Source: an uncultured Prochlorococcus sp.
GTDB lineage: Bacteria; Cyanobacteriota; Cyanobacteriia; PCC-6307; Cyanobiaceae
Assembly (NCBI RefSeq): GCF_902536725.1
Contig: NZ_CACAYO010000007.1
Coordinates: 1 to 64,000 of the forward strand
Direction of reading: 5' to 3'
Length of the DNA: 64,000 bases
Shown: one piece after another, positions 19,452 through 27,496 of the stretch
Layout: every line of letters starts with the position of its first letter
Position numbering within the stretch: the stretch's first letter is position 1
Position numbers and translations under genes: made by a program
The notes under the pieces: generated by a model
The model's database searches: none
Told to the model about the DNA's origin: nothing
The model's input: only the letters and a program-made list of their open reading frames with translations

Positions 19452-20414
19452 GTGAAGAAAAGAATTGGATTAGGTACGTGGTCTTGGGGGAATAAGCTTT
19501 TCTGGAATTACCAATCTACAAATGACGATGATTTACGTGAGACATATAATGAAGCGTTACGAAGAGGTTTCGATCTAATTGATACTGCAGATTCTTACGG
19601 TACTGGGAATCTTCAGGGTAGAAGTGAATTGTTGATAGGAAAATTTTTACTAAATACTCCTTCAGCAAAGAAAAAAAGAATTCAAGTAGCAACCAAACTC
19701 GCGCCTTATCCTTGGAGAATCGGTGATAGAGGTTTTAATAAACCTTTTTTGAAAAGTTTAGAGAGACTTAATAACAAATTAGATATAGTTCAATTACATT
19801 GGTCAACTGCAAAATATAATCCTTGGCAGGAATTAAGTCTGTTGAATAATCTTTGCGATTTAAAAGATCAAGGCTTTGATTTTCAAATAGGCTTATCAAA
19901 TATAGGCCCTAAAAGATTGGTGAAATTAATTAATTTTTTGTCAAAAAGAGATCAGAGCCTAAAGAGTGTTCAGATACAGTTTTCTTTGCTTGCTCCGGAT
20001 TTAGGAAAACAATATCAGGTAAAAAAAATTTGCGAAGAAAATAATATTGATTTCTTTGCTTATAGTCCTTTGTCCTTTGGAATACTCTGTATTAATCCAG
20101 ATAAAGAAGAAAATAGAGAAAAAAGTTTTATTCGTAATGCATTATTTGAAAACTATAAAAAGCCCACATATGAATTGCGGAGGTGTTTAAAAAGAATTGC
20201 AAATCAAAGATCGGTTTCCCAAGCGCAAGTAGCAATTAATTGGTGTTGTTATCAAGGAGTAATTCCGCTCGTTGGAATGCGAAAAAAATCCCAAGTTATT
20301 GACGTATCGAATGTATTCAAGTGGAATTTAAATAAAGATGAATTTAAGGAACTTCAGGAATTTTCAAAAAATTGTTTAAAAAAAATGCCTAAAAATCCTT
20401 TTTCAAGTATTTAA
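19452..20414 (+). CDS. Aldo/keto reductase
   Basis: The 320-aa TIM-barrel oxidoreductase of the AKR superfamily is NADPH-dependent. Visible motifs are GLGTWSWGNKLF at the N-terminus, the catalytic Asp-Tyr pair in FDLIDTADSYGTG, the catalytic Lys in VATKLAPYPWR, the LDIVQLHWS strand and a C-terminal GVIPLVGMRKKSQV cofactor-binding region. The substrate cannot be told from sequence. Start GTG at 19452; it is divergent from the ParA-like gene. Confidence 0.85.
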   Translation: MKKRIGLGTWSWGNKLFWNYQSTNDDDLRETYNEALRRGFDLIDTADSYGTGNLQGRSELLIGKFLLNTPSAKKKRIQVATKLAPYPWRIGDRGFNKPFLKSLERLNNKLDIVQLHWSTAKYNPWQELSLLNNLCDLKDQGFDFQIGLSNIGPKRLVKLINFLSKRDQSLKSVQIQFSLLAPDLGKQYQVKKICEENNIDFFAYSPLSFGILCINPDKEENREKSFIRNALFENYKKPTYELRRCLKRIANQRSVSQAQVAINWCCYQGVIPLVGMRKKSQVIDVSNVFKWNLNKDEFKELQEFSKNCLKKMPKNPFSSI

Positions 20415-20421
20415 TTAAATT

Positions 20422-20556
20422 TTAAGCTAAATATCTTTTTATTTTTTTTTTACCACTGTTATTCCATAGTTCAGTAGGAAATTTTTCTCCAGTGAATCTA
20501 ATAACTTTAGGTTTCAAATTTAGTATCAAGTCATCTAGATTTTTATTAGGTTCCAT
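20422..20556 (-). CDS. Unknown 44-aa basic protein beside ssrA
   Basis: The ORF reads from ATG (20554-20556) to TAA (20422-20424). An in-frame stop lies a few codons upstream, which fixes the start. The protein ends in a lysine/arginine-rich tail (NNSGKKKIKRYLA) after a compact N-terminal part (NLDDLILNLKPKVIRFTGEK). No family recognised. It is downstream of ssrA on the same strand and converges with the aldo/keto reductase. Confidence 0.5.
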   Translation of the reverse strand: MEPNKNLDDLILNLKPKVIRFTGEKFPTELWNNSGKKKIKRYLA

Positions 20557-20711
20557 TGTGCAGGATTTGGGTTTCTAATAAGATAAATTAATTTGCAATC
20601 AATCTTCTCAGTATTTATACTCATAAAATTAGAAAAAATTTTTTTTATACAAGCAACTGCAGCAATACTTACATACTAATAAATTATCCACTACAACTTT
20701 TTACTTGTTTT

Positions 20712-20971
20712 AAAAAGTGGAGTCCTTCCAGACTCCGTGCATCATTTGGTTGATAAGGCTGATATGACCCCATCTCCTTAGGGATCAAGCAGCAACTGGT
20801 GCTGTTTGACGGGAGAAACTAACGATTTTGTTAGCATTTGTGTTTTTGCTCTGACCGAGCAGGCTTCAGTCACCTTCCTTATGCCCCGTCGAAACCATTA
20901 CAACCCCAAATAGTGGAGTTGAGCGGAATCGAACCGCTGTCCGAAACATCGGTTGAGATCACCTAGTCCAA
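20712..20971 (-). ncRNA. ssrA: Transfer-messenger RNA, circularly permuted two-piece form
   Basis: Read on the minus strand, the acceptor piece comes first: a T arm AGCGG-TTCGATT-CCGCT (about 20939-20922) and the acceptor 3' strand CAACTCC plus discriminator A (20921-20914). After only six bases (20913-20908) the acceptor 5' strand GGGGTTG begins at 20907, pairing with CAACTCC, and continues GTAATGGTTTCGACGGGG. The tag frame (20835-20785) encodes ANKIVSFSRQTAPVAA and then TGA. tmRNA frees stalled ribosomes and tags the product for proteolysis; here the transcript must be cut into two pieces and CCA added. Outer ends are estimates: the 5' end from the -10 box, the 3' end from the hairpin GGAGTC/GACTCC (20736-20719) followed by T-rich sequence. 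Confidence 0.92.
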
Positions 20972-20977
20972 TTGGAC

Positions 20978-20984
20978 ATTTATA
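20978..20984 (-). promoter_or_regulatory. Putative -10 element of ssrA
   Basis: TATAAAT on the minus strand lies about 7 bp before the expected 5' end of the acceptor piece. The palindrome GTCCAATTGGAC (20966-20977) sits directly downstream. Confidence 0.4.
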
Positions 20985-21035
20985 TTCTGACAGGCAAAAT
21001 GAGTATTGAATAGTTTTTTTAAGTTTTTATCGTAT

Positions 21036-22160
21036 ATGAATATAGTGGCATCAGCTCCGGAGGGACTAGAGAAATATCTAGCTAATGAAATTTTAAATTT
21101 AGGTGGTTTTAATATTAATACTTATAAAAGATTTATTAATTTTGAATGTGATTATGAAACTTTTTATAGAGTTCATTTTTATTCCAGATTAGCTTTTCGT
21201 TTTTATAGAGAAATTACCAGTTTTAATTGCTATGACAAGCAATCTTTATATCAAGGGGTTAGAGATTCATTTGATTGGTTAAATTGGTTGCACTATGAAA
21301 AAACGTTTAATGTTCAAGTAACTGGGAGGACATCTTCTTTAAGTCATACACATTTTACTGCCCTTGAAGTAAAAAATTCTATTACTGATTTGCAACAGTC
21401 AGTTTGGAATAAAAGATCAAATATTTCTCTAGATAATCCTGATTTAATAATTCATTTGCATTTAAATAATAATAAAGCAATTCTCAGTCTTCAAAGCAGT
21501 GTAGAAAGCTTACACAAAAGAGGCTATAGACCCGCAATTGGAAATGCTCCATTAAAAGAAAATTTAGCTTCTGGATTGATAAATATGACCCAATGGAATG
21601 GCAAAGTCCCCTTAATTGATTTTATGTGTGGCTCAGGAACTTTTTTAATTGAGGCAGTCAACCAATTCCTTGGAGTTCCCATAAATATTGATCAAATATA
21701 TCTTTTTGAGAATTGGTTGGACTTTAGGAAAGATATTTATCTTAATGAAAAAAATAAGGCAAAAAATAAAATTATTAATTATGAAAAATTACCAACAATA
21801 ATAGGGTGTGAAATTAATAAAAAGGTTTTTGAGCAGGCGAATGTAAACATATCATTAGCTGGACTTGAAAATTATATTGAGCTTATCAATAATGATTTTT
21901 TAGCACTCCAACTTAGTTGCACACCCGGGATAATCATATGTAATCCTCCATACGGCAAAAAATTAGGCAATGAAAATGAATTGATTTGTTTATATGAGCA
22001 AATGGGAATCTTCCTAAAGAATAATTTTTCAGGTTGGGAATTTTGGCTGCTAAGTGGCAATCCAAAACTAACAAAATATTTGAAAATGAAATCTTCATTG
22101 AAAATTCCTGTTAGTAATGGGGGGATAGATTGTAGATGGATAAAGTATTTAATTAGGTAA
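21036..22160 (+). CDS. THUMP-domain RNA methyltransferase, RlmL/YpsC-like
   Basis: The 374-aa protein has an N-terminal ferredoxin-like/THUMP region (MNIVASAPEGLEKYLANEI, RVHFYSRLAFRFYRE) and a Rossmann-fold methyltransferase domain. Visible motifs are the SAM-binding loop PLIDFMCGSGTFLIEA and the catalytic N-P-P-Y in IICNPPYGKKLG, the signature of N2-guanine (or N6-adenine) methylation. Family members modify 23S rRNA G2445. I chose ATG 21036; a TTG 30 bp upstream adds ten residues without family support. Confidence 0.88.
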   Translation: MNIVASAPEGLEKYLANEILNLGGFNINTYKRFINFECDYETFYRVHFYSRLAFRFYREITSFNCYDKQSLYQGVRDSFDWLNWLHYEKTFNVQVTGRTSSLSHTHFTALEVKNSITDLQQSVWNKRSNISLDNPDLIIHLHLNNNKAILSLQSSVESLHKRGYRPAIGNAPLKENLASGLINMTQWNGKVPLIDFMCGSGTFLIEAVNQFLGVPINIDQIYLFENWLDFRKDIYLNEKNKAKNKIINYEKLPTIIGCEINKKVFEQANVNISLAGLENYIELINNDFLALQLSCTPGIIICNPPYGKKLGNENELICLYEQMGIFLKNNFSGWEFWLLSGNPKLTKYLKMKSSLKIPVSNGGIDCRWIKYLIR

Positions 22161-22161
22161 T

Positions 22162-22548
22162 TTATTTTTTGCCTAAAACGGCTTTTGTTGTCTTGCCTAA
22201 ACCCTCTAATGTTTGAGGAAGATATGGTCCTTTGGCTAGTTTTCCTCCTAGCTTTAAACTTAAGCCTGCAAGAAATAAATCGATAAACATTATTAGTAAT
22301 AAATTATATTCAATATTCCAGTTATTAAAATTTTTTAGAAAAAGATAAAAAATAATATGAATGCAAATTAATACTAATAATAGTAATGTGCTTCCAATTG
22401 CCAGAAATATTCCACCACTAATTAATCTTCTTTTTTCTCTATCCACTTCTTGAAGAGCTATTCTGACATGTAAATCCATAACTGAACTTGCGATAGCGGA
22501 AATTCTAGAAGCTGTATTTGCAAAGTTTTTATTGTTGGGTTTTTCCAT
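22162..22548 (-). CDS. Holin-like superfamily (DUF1469-type) membrane protein
   Basis: The 128-aa protein has an N-terminal helical part (ASRISAIASSVMDLHVRIALQEVDREKRRL) and two hydrophobic segments (about 45-70 and 76-98). This layout matches the small phage-holin-superfamily-6/DUF1469 proteins, whose function in bacteria is unclear. The ATG follows the upstream gene's stop after 1 bp, so the two are a coupled pair. The stop lies next to that of the convergent methyltransferase. Confidence 0.6.
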   Translation of the reverse strand: MEKPNNKNFANTASRISAIASSVMDLHVRIALQEVDREKRRLISGGIFLAIGSTLLLLVLICIHIIFYLFLKNFNNWNIEYNLLLIMFIDLFLAGLSLKLGGKLAKGPYLPQTLEGLGKTTKAVLGKK

Positions 22549-22549
22549 A

Positions 22550-23011
22550 TTATTTTCTGCCGCTGTTTAGTAGAGTTCCTATTAGTAAACCAATACCAGC
22601 CGCAATAGCAATAGATAATAGTGGTTTTTTTCTTATTGGACTTTCTATTTTAGGTCTAAGTGTATTGTTCAGTTCTTCTAATAATTCTTCTAATTGACTT
22701 TCTATAGGCTCAATTTTTTCTGATATTTCCCAATTGTTTTCTCTTATAGAATCGATGATTTCAAATAGTTGGCTTTTTATTCCAATTGCGGAATTTCCAC
22801 TATGGCTAGCAATTACTTCAACTAAATCATCAATACTCCCTTTTGTGGCTTCGAGGGTTTGTTGTGCAATGTTAGGCCATTTTTCTTTTATTAAAGGTAT
22901 TAAACTGTCAATTTTTTCAAGTAACCATTTTTCAGAGATAACTTCTTTTTCAGGAAGATCAGAGTTATCTTTTTTTTCTTCTACTTCTTTGGGAGGATCG
23001 TAAGTCTCCAT
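22550..23011 (-). CDS. DUF883/ElaB-like protein with C-terminal membrane anchor
   Basis: The 153-aa protein has an acidic N-terminus, amphipathic helices (about 30-125) and a C-terminal anchor RKKPLLSIAIAAGIGLLIGTLL ending in GRK. That tail (basic-basic-P then small-residue helix then RK) is the hallmark of ElaB/YqjD/DUF883 proteins, some of which bind ribosomes or membranes in stationary phase in enterobacteria. In this order next to a DUF1469 gene it mirrors yqjD-yqjE of E. coli. The role in cyanobacteria is unknown. Confidence 0.6.
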   Translation of the reverse strand: METYDPPKEVEEKKDNSDLPEKEVISEKWLLEKIDSLIPLIKEKWPNIAQQTLEATKGSIDDLVEVIASHSGNSAIGIKSQLFEIIDSIRENNWEISEKIEPIESQLEELLEELNNTLRPKIESPIRKKPLLSIAIAAGIGLLIGTLLNSGRK

Positions 23012-23200
23012 TTTTTAAACTTAATTTATTTAAAGATTAGACCCTATTTTCTGAATTTGGAACCCTTATCTAAAGATTTGTGCGATTTGTATAGAATAAA
23101 AACATATAAAAGTTTATTTACATTTTATTTATCTACTCTGTTCTGTAAGAAGGTTTTGTTAAGCTATTACTAAATTAATTAAATTAGTTTAAATTTCATC

Positions 23201-23338
23201 ATGGATATTACTTTTGCATCATTAATTTTTGCATCTCGCACAATTCCTACAGATTTTGGATTAGTAGCTGCAGCTATTGCAGGAGCTGGAAGTTTGCTAT
23301 TCATTGCTTTAAGATTTGTTCCTGATGCAAGTAATTAA
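23201..23338 (+). CDS. 45-aa single-helix membrane protein
   Basis: The ORF runs from ATG 23201 to TAA 23336-23338. It contains one hydrophobic, Ala/Gly-rich helix (about residues 19-38, FGLVAAAIAGAGSLLFIALR) after a short N-terminus with IFASRTIPTD, and ends VPDASN. Size and form resemble low-molecular-mass photosystem subunits, but it does not match any subunit I can name. No RBS of note. Confidence 0.55.
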   Translation: MDITFASLIFASRTIPTDFGLVAAAIAGAGSLLFIALRFVPDASN

Positions 23339-23421
23339 ATAACAGAGCCCATCAATAGGAAAATATATTTTTATCTCAACTTTGTTTTGAAAATAGATTT
23401 GATTTATTTATCAACTAGATA

Positions 23422-23784
23422 ATGAATAAATGGGTTTTGCTTGAACATAAAGTTTATTTTGCTAACTCTGTAGATATTCATTATGATTTTCTTGTTGAAA
23501 ATGGAATAGATTGTTTAACTTGGAAATTTTTAAAACTACCTATATTAGATCAAGCTTCAATAGAAATTTATAAGCAGCCAAATCATAGACTTGTATGGCT
23601 ATACAGAATAGAACATGAACTTTCTGATAATAGAGGGTTTGTAAAAAGAATTGATCATGGAATATTTAAAAACGTTTCTGATAAATTTGACTCTGAACTT
23701 TATAGATTCATTTTGGATGGTGAACTTCTTTATGGTTTGTTTGAAATTTCGGCCAATTCTTGCCGATTGAGCAAAAATTATTAA
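23422..23784 (+). CDS. Small protein resembling the LigD 3'-phosphoesterase domain
   Basis: The 120-aa protein has LEHKVYFANSVDIHYDFLVENG near the N-terminus, which resembles the LigD phosphoesterase pattern (Q/H-K-H, then L-H-Y-D-F-R-L-E). H9, H20 and D22 would be metal ligands and H55 (KQPNHR) a later His. The C-terminal part VKRIDHGIFKNVSDKF and FILDGELLYGLFEI follows the family pattern G-x-D-x-G...F-x-L-x-G-x-x-L-x-G-x-F-x-L. The catalytic Arg of LigD is Leu24 here, so activity may differ. The family helps clean 3' ends of DNA in repair; the assignment is by eye. It lies 76 bp upstream of smc. Confidence 0.4.
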   Translation: MNKWVLLEHKVYFANSVDIHYDFLVENGIDCLTWKFLKLPILDQASIEIYKQPNHRLVWLYRIEHELSDNRGFVKRIDHGIFKNVSDKFDSELYRFILDGELLYGLFEISANSCRLSKNY

Positions 23785-23860
23785 TATTCATTTATAAATA
23801 AACGTAATATTTCTATTGAGAATTTTTGCAAATTAGTTATTCTTATTTAGCTATTGAGAC

Positions 23861-26800
23861 TTGAGATTGGTACATATCAATCAGGTCGAGTTTGAAAATT
23901 TTAAATCTTTTGGGGGCAATGTAAAAATTCCTCTTGAAGAAGGCTTTACGGTGGTTACGGGTCCTAATGGTTCCGGGAAAAGTAATATTTTAGATGGAAT
24001 TTTATTCTGTTTAGGTCTAGCTAATAGTAGAGGGATGAGGGCTGAAAGATTACCAGATCTAATAAATAATTCTAAAGTTAAAGAGGGTAAGTCATCGGAA
24101 ACATCTGTATCGGTAAAATTTGATATTCAAGATTGGTCACCTAGAGAGGACCTTCCGCCTTTGGAACTAGAAGAAGAAGAAATTGCCCTTAGTAAAGGTC
24201 AAAAAGAATGGGTAGTTTCTAGAAAATTAAGGCTTATGCCAGGTGGTTCTTATGCCTCTACTTATACTTCTGATGGAAAACAATGTACCTTGCAACAAAT
24301 ACAGAGAATTTTAAGAGATATTAGCGTTGATCCTGAGGGGAGCAATGTTGTTATGCAGGGTGATGTAACAAGAATAGTATCAATGAATAATAAAGAGAGG
24401 AGAAATCTTATTGATGAACTAGCAGGAGTCGCACTTTTTGATACAAGAATAGAACAAACTAATATAAAATTAAATGACGTTTTCGAAAGACAAGAAAGAT
24501 GTGAAATTTTAGAAAATGAATTGCAATCTAGTAAAAATAAGCTTGAAAAAGAATGTGAAAAAGCAAAGCGATATAAAGAGTTAAAGATAAAACTACTACA
24601 AATAGTGGAATTAGAGAAAGTTCTTATTTTTGATAAACAAGTTAAGCATGTTGAATCTTTAGAAAAAAAAGAAAGTGAAATTGAAAAAAATAAAATATTT
24701 TTTAATAAACAAAAAGAATCTCTCAGTAAAGAAATATCAGTCTTAGAAGATGCTTTGAAAATACTGACCGATGAGCTGAAGCAGAAAGGAGAGGATAAAT
24801 TGATAAAAGTGAATTCTGATATTGCAAGCATTAATTCTCGCTTGAGAGAACTTGATAGGACATCAAGTCTGAATAAACAAGAAGGTATTAAATTACAAAA
24901 ACAGAGAGATGAAATTGCAATTTCAAAGAGGAATATCGAGTCAGAAAAAATGAGACAAGAAAATTTCGATGATAATTTTTTAAATCAATTGAACTTGCAA
25001 ATTGATGATCTCACCTTAAAACACAAACTATCCAGAAAAAAACTTTCTGATGCGGCTGGAGAATCTGGAGAATTCTCAAAACAAAGTATTAAATTAAATG
25101 CTCAGCTTGAAAGTATAAAAAATCAAATTAATCCTCTGGAAATAAAAAAAAGGAAAATTGAAGAAGAAACTATTCAAAATAATATTCAAAAAGATGAGAT
25201 ATTGTCTCAAATTGAAGCCTTAGATTTAGAAAAGCAGAAACTTTATGAGGGAAATCAAAGAAAAAAAGAGACATCCGATTTAAAGAATAAAAACTTGGTA
25301 AGTAATAGCTCAGAAATTAATTCTTTAAAAAATGAAATTGATTTATTACTTAAAACTAAATCAAGGTTAAACAACGAGCAATTAAGGCTTGAAAAAGATT
25401 TATCTAGATCTGAAAGCAGGAAGGAAGCTTTAAACGAATCAAGAGGTTCATATGCTCTCAGAATTCTCTTAGAAGCGGGGTTAGAAGGTATACATGGTTA
25501 TGTAGCTCAACTTGGAGAGGTTAGCGAGAAAAATAGATATGCATTAGAGATTGCTGCTGGAAATAGGTTAGGACAAATTGTTGTTGATAATGATCATATT
25601 GCTGCTAAAGCAATTGAAATCCTTAAAAAGAAGAAAGCGGGAAGATTAACTTTCTTACCTTTAAATAGAATAAAAAGTCAAAAAAAGAATAATGTAATTT
25701 CAAGATTTGAAAATAACAGGGAGAATGGATTTATTGATAAAGCTATTAATTTAATTACTTTTGATCAAGTTTATTCAGATGTTTTTCGATATGTTTTTGG
25801 AGATACTTTGGTTTTCTCAGACTTATCTTCAGCTAGGTTATCTACACAAAAAAATAGGTTGGTTACCTTAAGTGGTGAATTATTAGAAGCAAGTGGTGCT
25901 ATTACAGGAGGCAGTAAGTTAAATAAAGATTTGGCTTATAGGTTTGGAATTAACAATGATATTGATGATTCCAGTCCTATAAAAGAAAGATTATTAGTTA
26001 TCGAAGCAGCTTTAAAAGAGTCAGATAATGATTTGATAATAAAAAATAATAGACTTGGTAAATTAAATGCTAACCGCAGTCAAATAATTGAGGATTGTGC
26101 TTCATCTAATAAAGAAATTGAAGTGAATCAGGATTCTTTTAAGGCTGTCTCGCAAAGAATTGAGGATTGTAAATCGAGATTAAATAAACTTGATACTGCT
26201 AATAATTTATTAGTTAAAGAGTTAGACCATTTAAAAGATGAATTGAAGCCTTATCATGATAAGTTTGATCAATTACAAACCATTCAAAAGGCAAATTATG
26301 AAAAAAATCAAAAATCATCATTGATAGCTTTTAATAACGATTTTAATAATCTTGATAAAAAACTTGAATTACTTATTAAGGAAAGAGATACTTTACTAGA
26401 TAAAAAGAATCAATTTGCTTTAAATAAAGAGCGTATCAATAATTCATTAAAAATTACTTTATTAAAAGAAAAAAACTTGCAGGAATCTATTCAACAACTC
26501 GCAATTGCACATAGTGAATGGATAGAAAAAAGAGATGCATTTAAAAAAGAGCTTTTAGATCTCGATAATGAAAAAAATTCTCTTGAGAAGGATTTAGGTT
26601 TATTGAGAAGGAAAAGAGATGAATTAAACTCTTCAATTTCAAATAAAAGGCAAGAATTTAATAACTTTCTGTTGAAGCTTGAATATCTTGAAAGGGATAT
26701 GCATTCTCTCCGAGAAGAGATGAGGAGCGAGAACATAAAATTAGAAAATTATAAAAAAGATTTACCTAATCCTTCTCCAGAGTTTGGAGAATATGAAGGG

Positions 26801-27451
26801 AAGAGTCTTGAATCTTTGCAATCAGAAATTTCGATTATAAATGCAAAATTACAAAGCTTAGAACCTGTTAATATGTTAGCTCTTGATGAACTAGAAGAAT
26901 TAATTGAGAGATTAAATGGTTTGCGAGAAAAATTAGAAATTTTATCTAATGAAAGATCTGAATTATTACTAAGAATAGAAACTGTATCTACGATGCGTCA
27001 GGAGGCTTTTATGCAAGCATTTAAAGAAGTTGATAAACATTTCAGAGAAATTTTTGCAAATTTATCTGATGGAGATGGATTTCTTCAACTTGAAAATCCT
27101 ACTTCTCCTTTAGAAGGAGGATTAACTTTAGTGGCTCACCCTAAGGGAAAAAATGTCAGAAGATTAGCTTCTATGTCAGGTGGCGAAAAATCGTTAACTG
27201 CTTTAAGTTTTTTATTCGCTTTGCAAAAGTATAAACCTTCACCTTTTTATGCATTAGATGAGGTTGATAGTTTTTTAGATGGTATTAATGTCGAAAGGTT
27301 GTCAAAACTAATATCGAATCAGTCATCAAATGCTCAATTTATAGTCGTAAGTCATAGAAGGCCTATGATTAGTGCGTCTGAACGAACAATTGGAGTTGCG
27401 CAAGCTAGAGGTGCTAATACTCAAGTTCTTGGGTTACCAAATGCTGCATAA
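23861..27451 (+). CDS. smc: Chromosome segregation protein SMC
   Basis: The 1196-aa structural maintenance of chromosomes ATPase has Walker A GPNGSGKS (34-41), two long coiled-coil arms, a hinge near residues 530-660 (GLEGIHGYVAQLGEV), the ABC signature SGGEK starting at S1106 and Walker B ALDEVD (D1133/E1134). It organises newly replicated DNA, normally with ScpA/ScpB (not in the window). The start is TTG at 23861 or, equally possible, TTG at 23867, which would give MVHINQ as in typical SMC N-termini. Confidence 0.96.
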   Translation: MRLVHINQVEFENFKSFGGNVKIPLEEGFTVVTGPNGSGKSNILDGILFCLGLANSRGMRAERLPDLINNSKVKEGKSSETSVSVKFDIQDWSPREDLPPLELEEEEIALSKGQKEWVVSRKLRLMPGGSYASTYTSDGKQCTLQQIQRILRDISVDPEGSNVVMQGDVTRIVSMNNKERRNLIDELAGVALFDTRIEQTNIKLNDVFERQERCEILENELQSSKNKLEKECEKAKRYKELKIKLLQIVELEKVLIFDKQVKHVESLEKKESEIEKNKIFFNKQKESLSKEISVLEDALKILTDELKQKGEDKLIKVNSDIASINSRLRELDRTSSLNKQEGIKLQKQRDEIAISKRNIESEKMRQENFDDNFLNQLNLQIDDLTLKHKLSRKKLSDAAGESGEFSKQSIKLNAQLESIKNQINPLEIKKRKIEEETIQNNIQKDEILSQIEALDLEKQKLYEGNQRKKETSDLKNKNLVSNSSEINSLKNEIDLLLKTKSRLNNEQLRLEKDLSRSESRKEALNESRGSYALRILLEAGLEGIHGYVAQLGEVSEKNRYALEIAAGNRLGQIVVDNDHIAAKAIEILKKKKAGRLTFLPLNRIKSQKKNNVISRFENNRENGFIDKAINLITFDQVYSDVFRYVFGDTLVFSDLSSARLSTQKNRLVTLSGELLEASGAITGGSKLNKDLAYRFGINNDIDDSSPIKERLLVIEAALKESDNDLIIKNNRLGKLNANRSQIIEDCASSNKEIEVNQDSFKAVSQRIEDCKSRLNKLDTANNLLVKELDHLKDELKPYHDKFDQLQTIQKANYEKNQKSSLIAFNNDFNNLDKKLELLIKERDTLLDKKNQFALNKERINNSLKITLLKEKNLQESIQQLAIAHSEWIEKRDAFKKELLDLDNEKNSLEKDLGLLRRKRDELNSSISNKRQEFNNFLLKLEYLERDMHSLREEMRSENIKLENYKKDLPNPSPEFGEYEGKSLESLQSEISIINAKLQSLEPVNMLALDELEELIERLNGLREKLEILSNERSELLLRIETVSTMRQEAFMQAFKEVDKHFREIFANLSDGDGFLQLENPTSPLEGGLTLVAHPKGKNVRRLASMSGGEKSLTALSFLFALQKYKPSPFYALDEVDSFLDGINVERLSKLISNQSSNAQFIVVSHRRPMISASERTIGVAQARGANTQVLGLPNAA

Positions 27452-27496
27452 ACACACTTTTTTAAATTTATACGTCAGAATGATAGAAAGAAATTT

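Noticed and set aside
24262..24831. 189-aa minus-strand frame opposite smc
   Set aside because: Ser/Phe/Leu-rich composition is the mirror of the coiled-coil codons of smc; no family features.
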